A DNA stretch of 64,000 nt from Streptomyces daqingensis (lineage in GTDB: Bacteria > Actinomycetota > Actinomycetes > Streptomycetales > Streptomycetaceae), in contig NZ_BMMP01000002.1 of NCBI RefSeq assembly GCF_014645895.1, positions 186,001-250,000 of the forward strand, in the 5' to 3' direction. This document shows positions 62,987-64,000 of the stretch, one piece after another. Made by a program: the position numbers and the translations under genes. A model generated the notes under the pieces. It was not told the origin of the DNA and ran no database searches. It worked only from the letters and a program-made list of their open reading frames with translations. Numbering within the stretch: position 1 is the stretch's first letter; each line of letters begins with the position of its first letter.

Positions 62987-63112
62987 ATGTTCCGAGCAAT
63001 CGCAGACGCCCTCCGCATGGTCGGGGGCGCCATCGCCACAGTAGTGACCCTTCCGTTCCGACTCCTCGCCAAGCTCTTCGGCGGAGCCTCGCGCACAGGA
63101 CGCAGGGTCTGA
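62987..63112 (+). CDS. LPFR-motif small protein (41 aa)
   Basis: A 41-residue product, MFRAIADALRMVGGAIATVV followed by TLPFRLLAKLFGGASRTG and RRV. The amphipathic/hydrophobic helix, the LPFR motif and the basic tail match a conserved Streptomyces small protein that I recall under the name LPFR-motif protein. It may associate with the membrane. The ribosome-binding site is weak. A strong terminator lies 91 bp downstream. Confidence 0.75.
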   Translation: MFRAIADALRMVGGAIATVVTLPFRLLAKLFGGASRTGRRV

Positions 63113-63202
63113 CCCCGATCCGGGTGACGCCCTCTCCCCCGCGGCGACGCGGTGAGGGGCGCGTCGAGCGCACGTGGAACGCCGAGAACCCGGCGGCGAA
63201 CC

Positions 63203-63236
63203 GGGCCCGCGTCGGGGCTGTTTCCGACGCGGGCCC
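63203..63236. terminator. Intrinsic terminator before tex
   Basis: GGGCCCGCGTCGG (63203-63215) pairs perfectly with CCGACGCGGGCCC (63224-63236) around the loop GGCTGTTT. Confidence 0.88.
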
Positions 63237-63321
63237 TGTCTGCACGTCCGCCTGAGGGTGCCACCTGCCACAATGCAGGCTCACCGGGGACACCCAGCAC
63301 CGAGAAGGCGGACCAAGCAAC

Positions 63322-64000
63322 GTGACGACGACCATCGAAGGCAGGATCGCCGAGGAACTCGGCGTACGGGAGCGGCAGGTCAAGGCCGCGGTCGAGCTGC
63401 TCGACGGCGGTTCGACCGTGCCGTTCATCGCGCGCTACCGCAAAGAAGCGACAGAGATGCTCGACGACGCGCAGCTGCGCTCCCTGGAGGAGCGGCTGCG
63501 CTATCTGCGGGAGTTGGAGGAGCGGCGCGAGGCCGTCCTCGAGTCCGTCCGGTCGCAGGGCAAGCTCGACGAGAAGCTTGAGCAGCAGATCCGGGCCGCG
63601 GACTCCAAGGCGCGCCTGGAGGACATCTACCTGCCCTTCAAGCCGAAGCGCCGCACCAAGGCCCAGATCGCCCGCGAGGCGGGCCTCGAACCGCTCGCCG
63701 ACGGCCTTCTGGGCGATCCCGGCACCGAACCGCAGGCCGCTGCCGCCGCGTTCGTCGACGCCGAGAAGGGAGTCGCCGACGCCGCGGCCGCCCTGGAGGG
63801 GGCGCGCGCAATCCTCGCGGAGCGCTTCAGCGAGGACGCGGACCTGATCGGCGAGCTGCGCGAGCAGATGTGGACGCGCGGGCGGCTCGCCGCGAAGGTG
63901 CGGGAGGGCAAGGAGGAGCAGGGCGCCAAGTACGCGGACTACTTCGACTACTCGGAGGGTTTCGCCGAGCTGCCCTCGCACCGGGTGCTGGCGATGCTGC
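63322..64000 (+). CDS. tex: Tex-family RNA-binding transcription accessory protein, N-terminal part
   Basis: 226 residues are visible before the window edge. They match the Tex N-terminal domain: RIAEELGVRERQVKAAVELL, STVPFIARYRKEATEMLDD, LEDIYLPFKPKRRTKAQIAR and ILAERFSEDADLIGELRE. Full-length Tex proteins (about 780 residues) continue with YqgF-like, helix-hairpin-helix and S1 domains and act in nucleic-acid binding and transcription. The start GTG at 63322 has a weak ribosome-binding site. Confidence 0.95.
   Translation, partial: MTTTIEGRIAEELGVRERQVKAAVELLDGGSTVPFIARYRKEATEMLDDAQLRSLEERLRYLRELEERREAVLESVRSQGKLDEKLEQQIRAADSKARLEDIYLPFKPKRRTKAQIAREAGLEPLADGLLGDPGTEPQAAAAAFVDAEKGVADAAAALEGARAILAERFSEDADLIGELREQMWTRGRLAAKVREGKEEQGAKYADYFDYSEGFAELPSHRVLAML

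Overview
The window is high-GC actinobacterial chromosome, almost certainly Streptomyces or a close relative. The evidence is GC-rich third codon positions, frequent GTG starts, paired XRE(DUF5753)/DUF397 loci, a conservon (cvnABCD), a hopanoid cluster of the Streptomyces type, several Streptomyces-restricted DUF families, and TTA leucine codons confined to two genes. I saw no rRNA, tRNA, CRISPR array, insertion sequence or phage gene. Genes at both edges are cut: egtA on the left and tex on the right.

Layout. 1-5 kb: truncated egtA, a stand-alone LigD-type polymerase, a disulfide oxidoreductase, a tandem universal stress protein and a TetR regulator. 5-11.2 kb: a decayed HelD-like helicase remnant, then a regulatory island with two XRE/DUF397 pairs, two DUF574 methyltransferases and an RsbW-like ATPase, which resembles whiJ/abaA-type developmental loci. 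It also holds a 17-bp minisatellite. 11.3-24 kb: mostly single genes, namely a FadE-like dehydrogenase, an LCP wall ligase, an FAD-Rieske oxidoreductase divergent from a zinc alcohol dehydrogenase, a phosphoribosyltransferase, an Rpf-LysM-M23 wall hydrolase with a TTA codon, and small DUF proteins. 24-29 kb: a third DUF574 methyltransferase coupled to a PAS-GGDEF-EAL protein, a frameshifted membrane-protein pseudogene and a lipase. 29.5-36.5 kb: an acyl-CoA-dehydrogenase-like protein lacking its catalytic glutamates and carrying a TTA codon, facing a cvnABCD-GAF operon, then a tyrosine phosphatase.

36.5-46.4 kb: a complete hopanoid operon (hpnC, hpnD, hpnE, prenyl synthase, shc, hpnG, hpnH, hpnO) running leftward with repeated 4-base start/stop overlaps. 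It should convert FPP through squalene and hopene to aminobacteriohopanetriol. The dxs and ispG genes that I recall sitting between hpnH and hpnO in other Streptomyces are absent. idi lies 13 kb to the right. 46.6-49.7 kb: a TetR regulator divergent from an MMPL exporter, with a repeated operator between them.

49.8-57.0 kb: the most intriguing unit. Seven tightly packed leftward genes encode a large CDP-alcohol phosphatidyltransferase with an apparent CTG start, a nucleotidyltransferase, a dehydrogenase of the sn-glycerol-1-phosphate dehydrogenase type, a second small CDP-alcohol phosphatidyltransferase with an altered active-site motif, a GT2 glycosyltransferase and a TagGH-like ABC exporter. 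Together they look like a pathway that makes and exports an envelope phospho-polyol or glycopolymer of unknown structure. 57.5-64 kb: galE, a CDF metal exporter, idi overlapping convergently with an RsbW-like ATPase, a crotonase without catalytic glutamates, an SCO6745-family protein, a 41-residue LPFR-motif protein and the start of tex.
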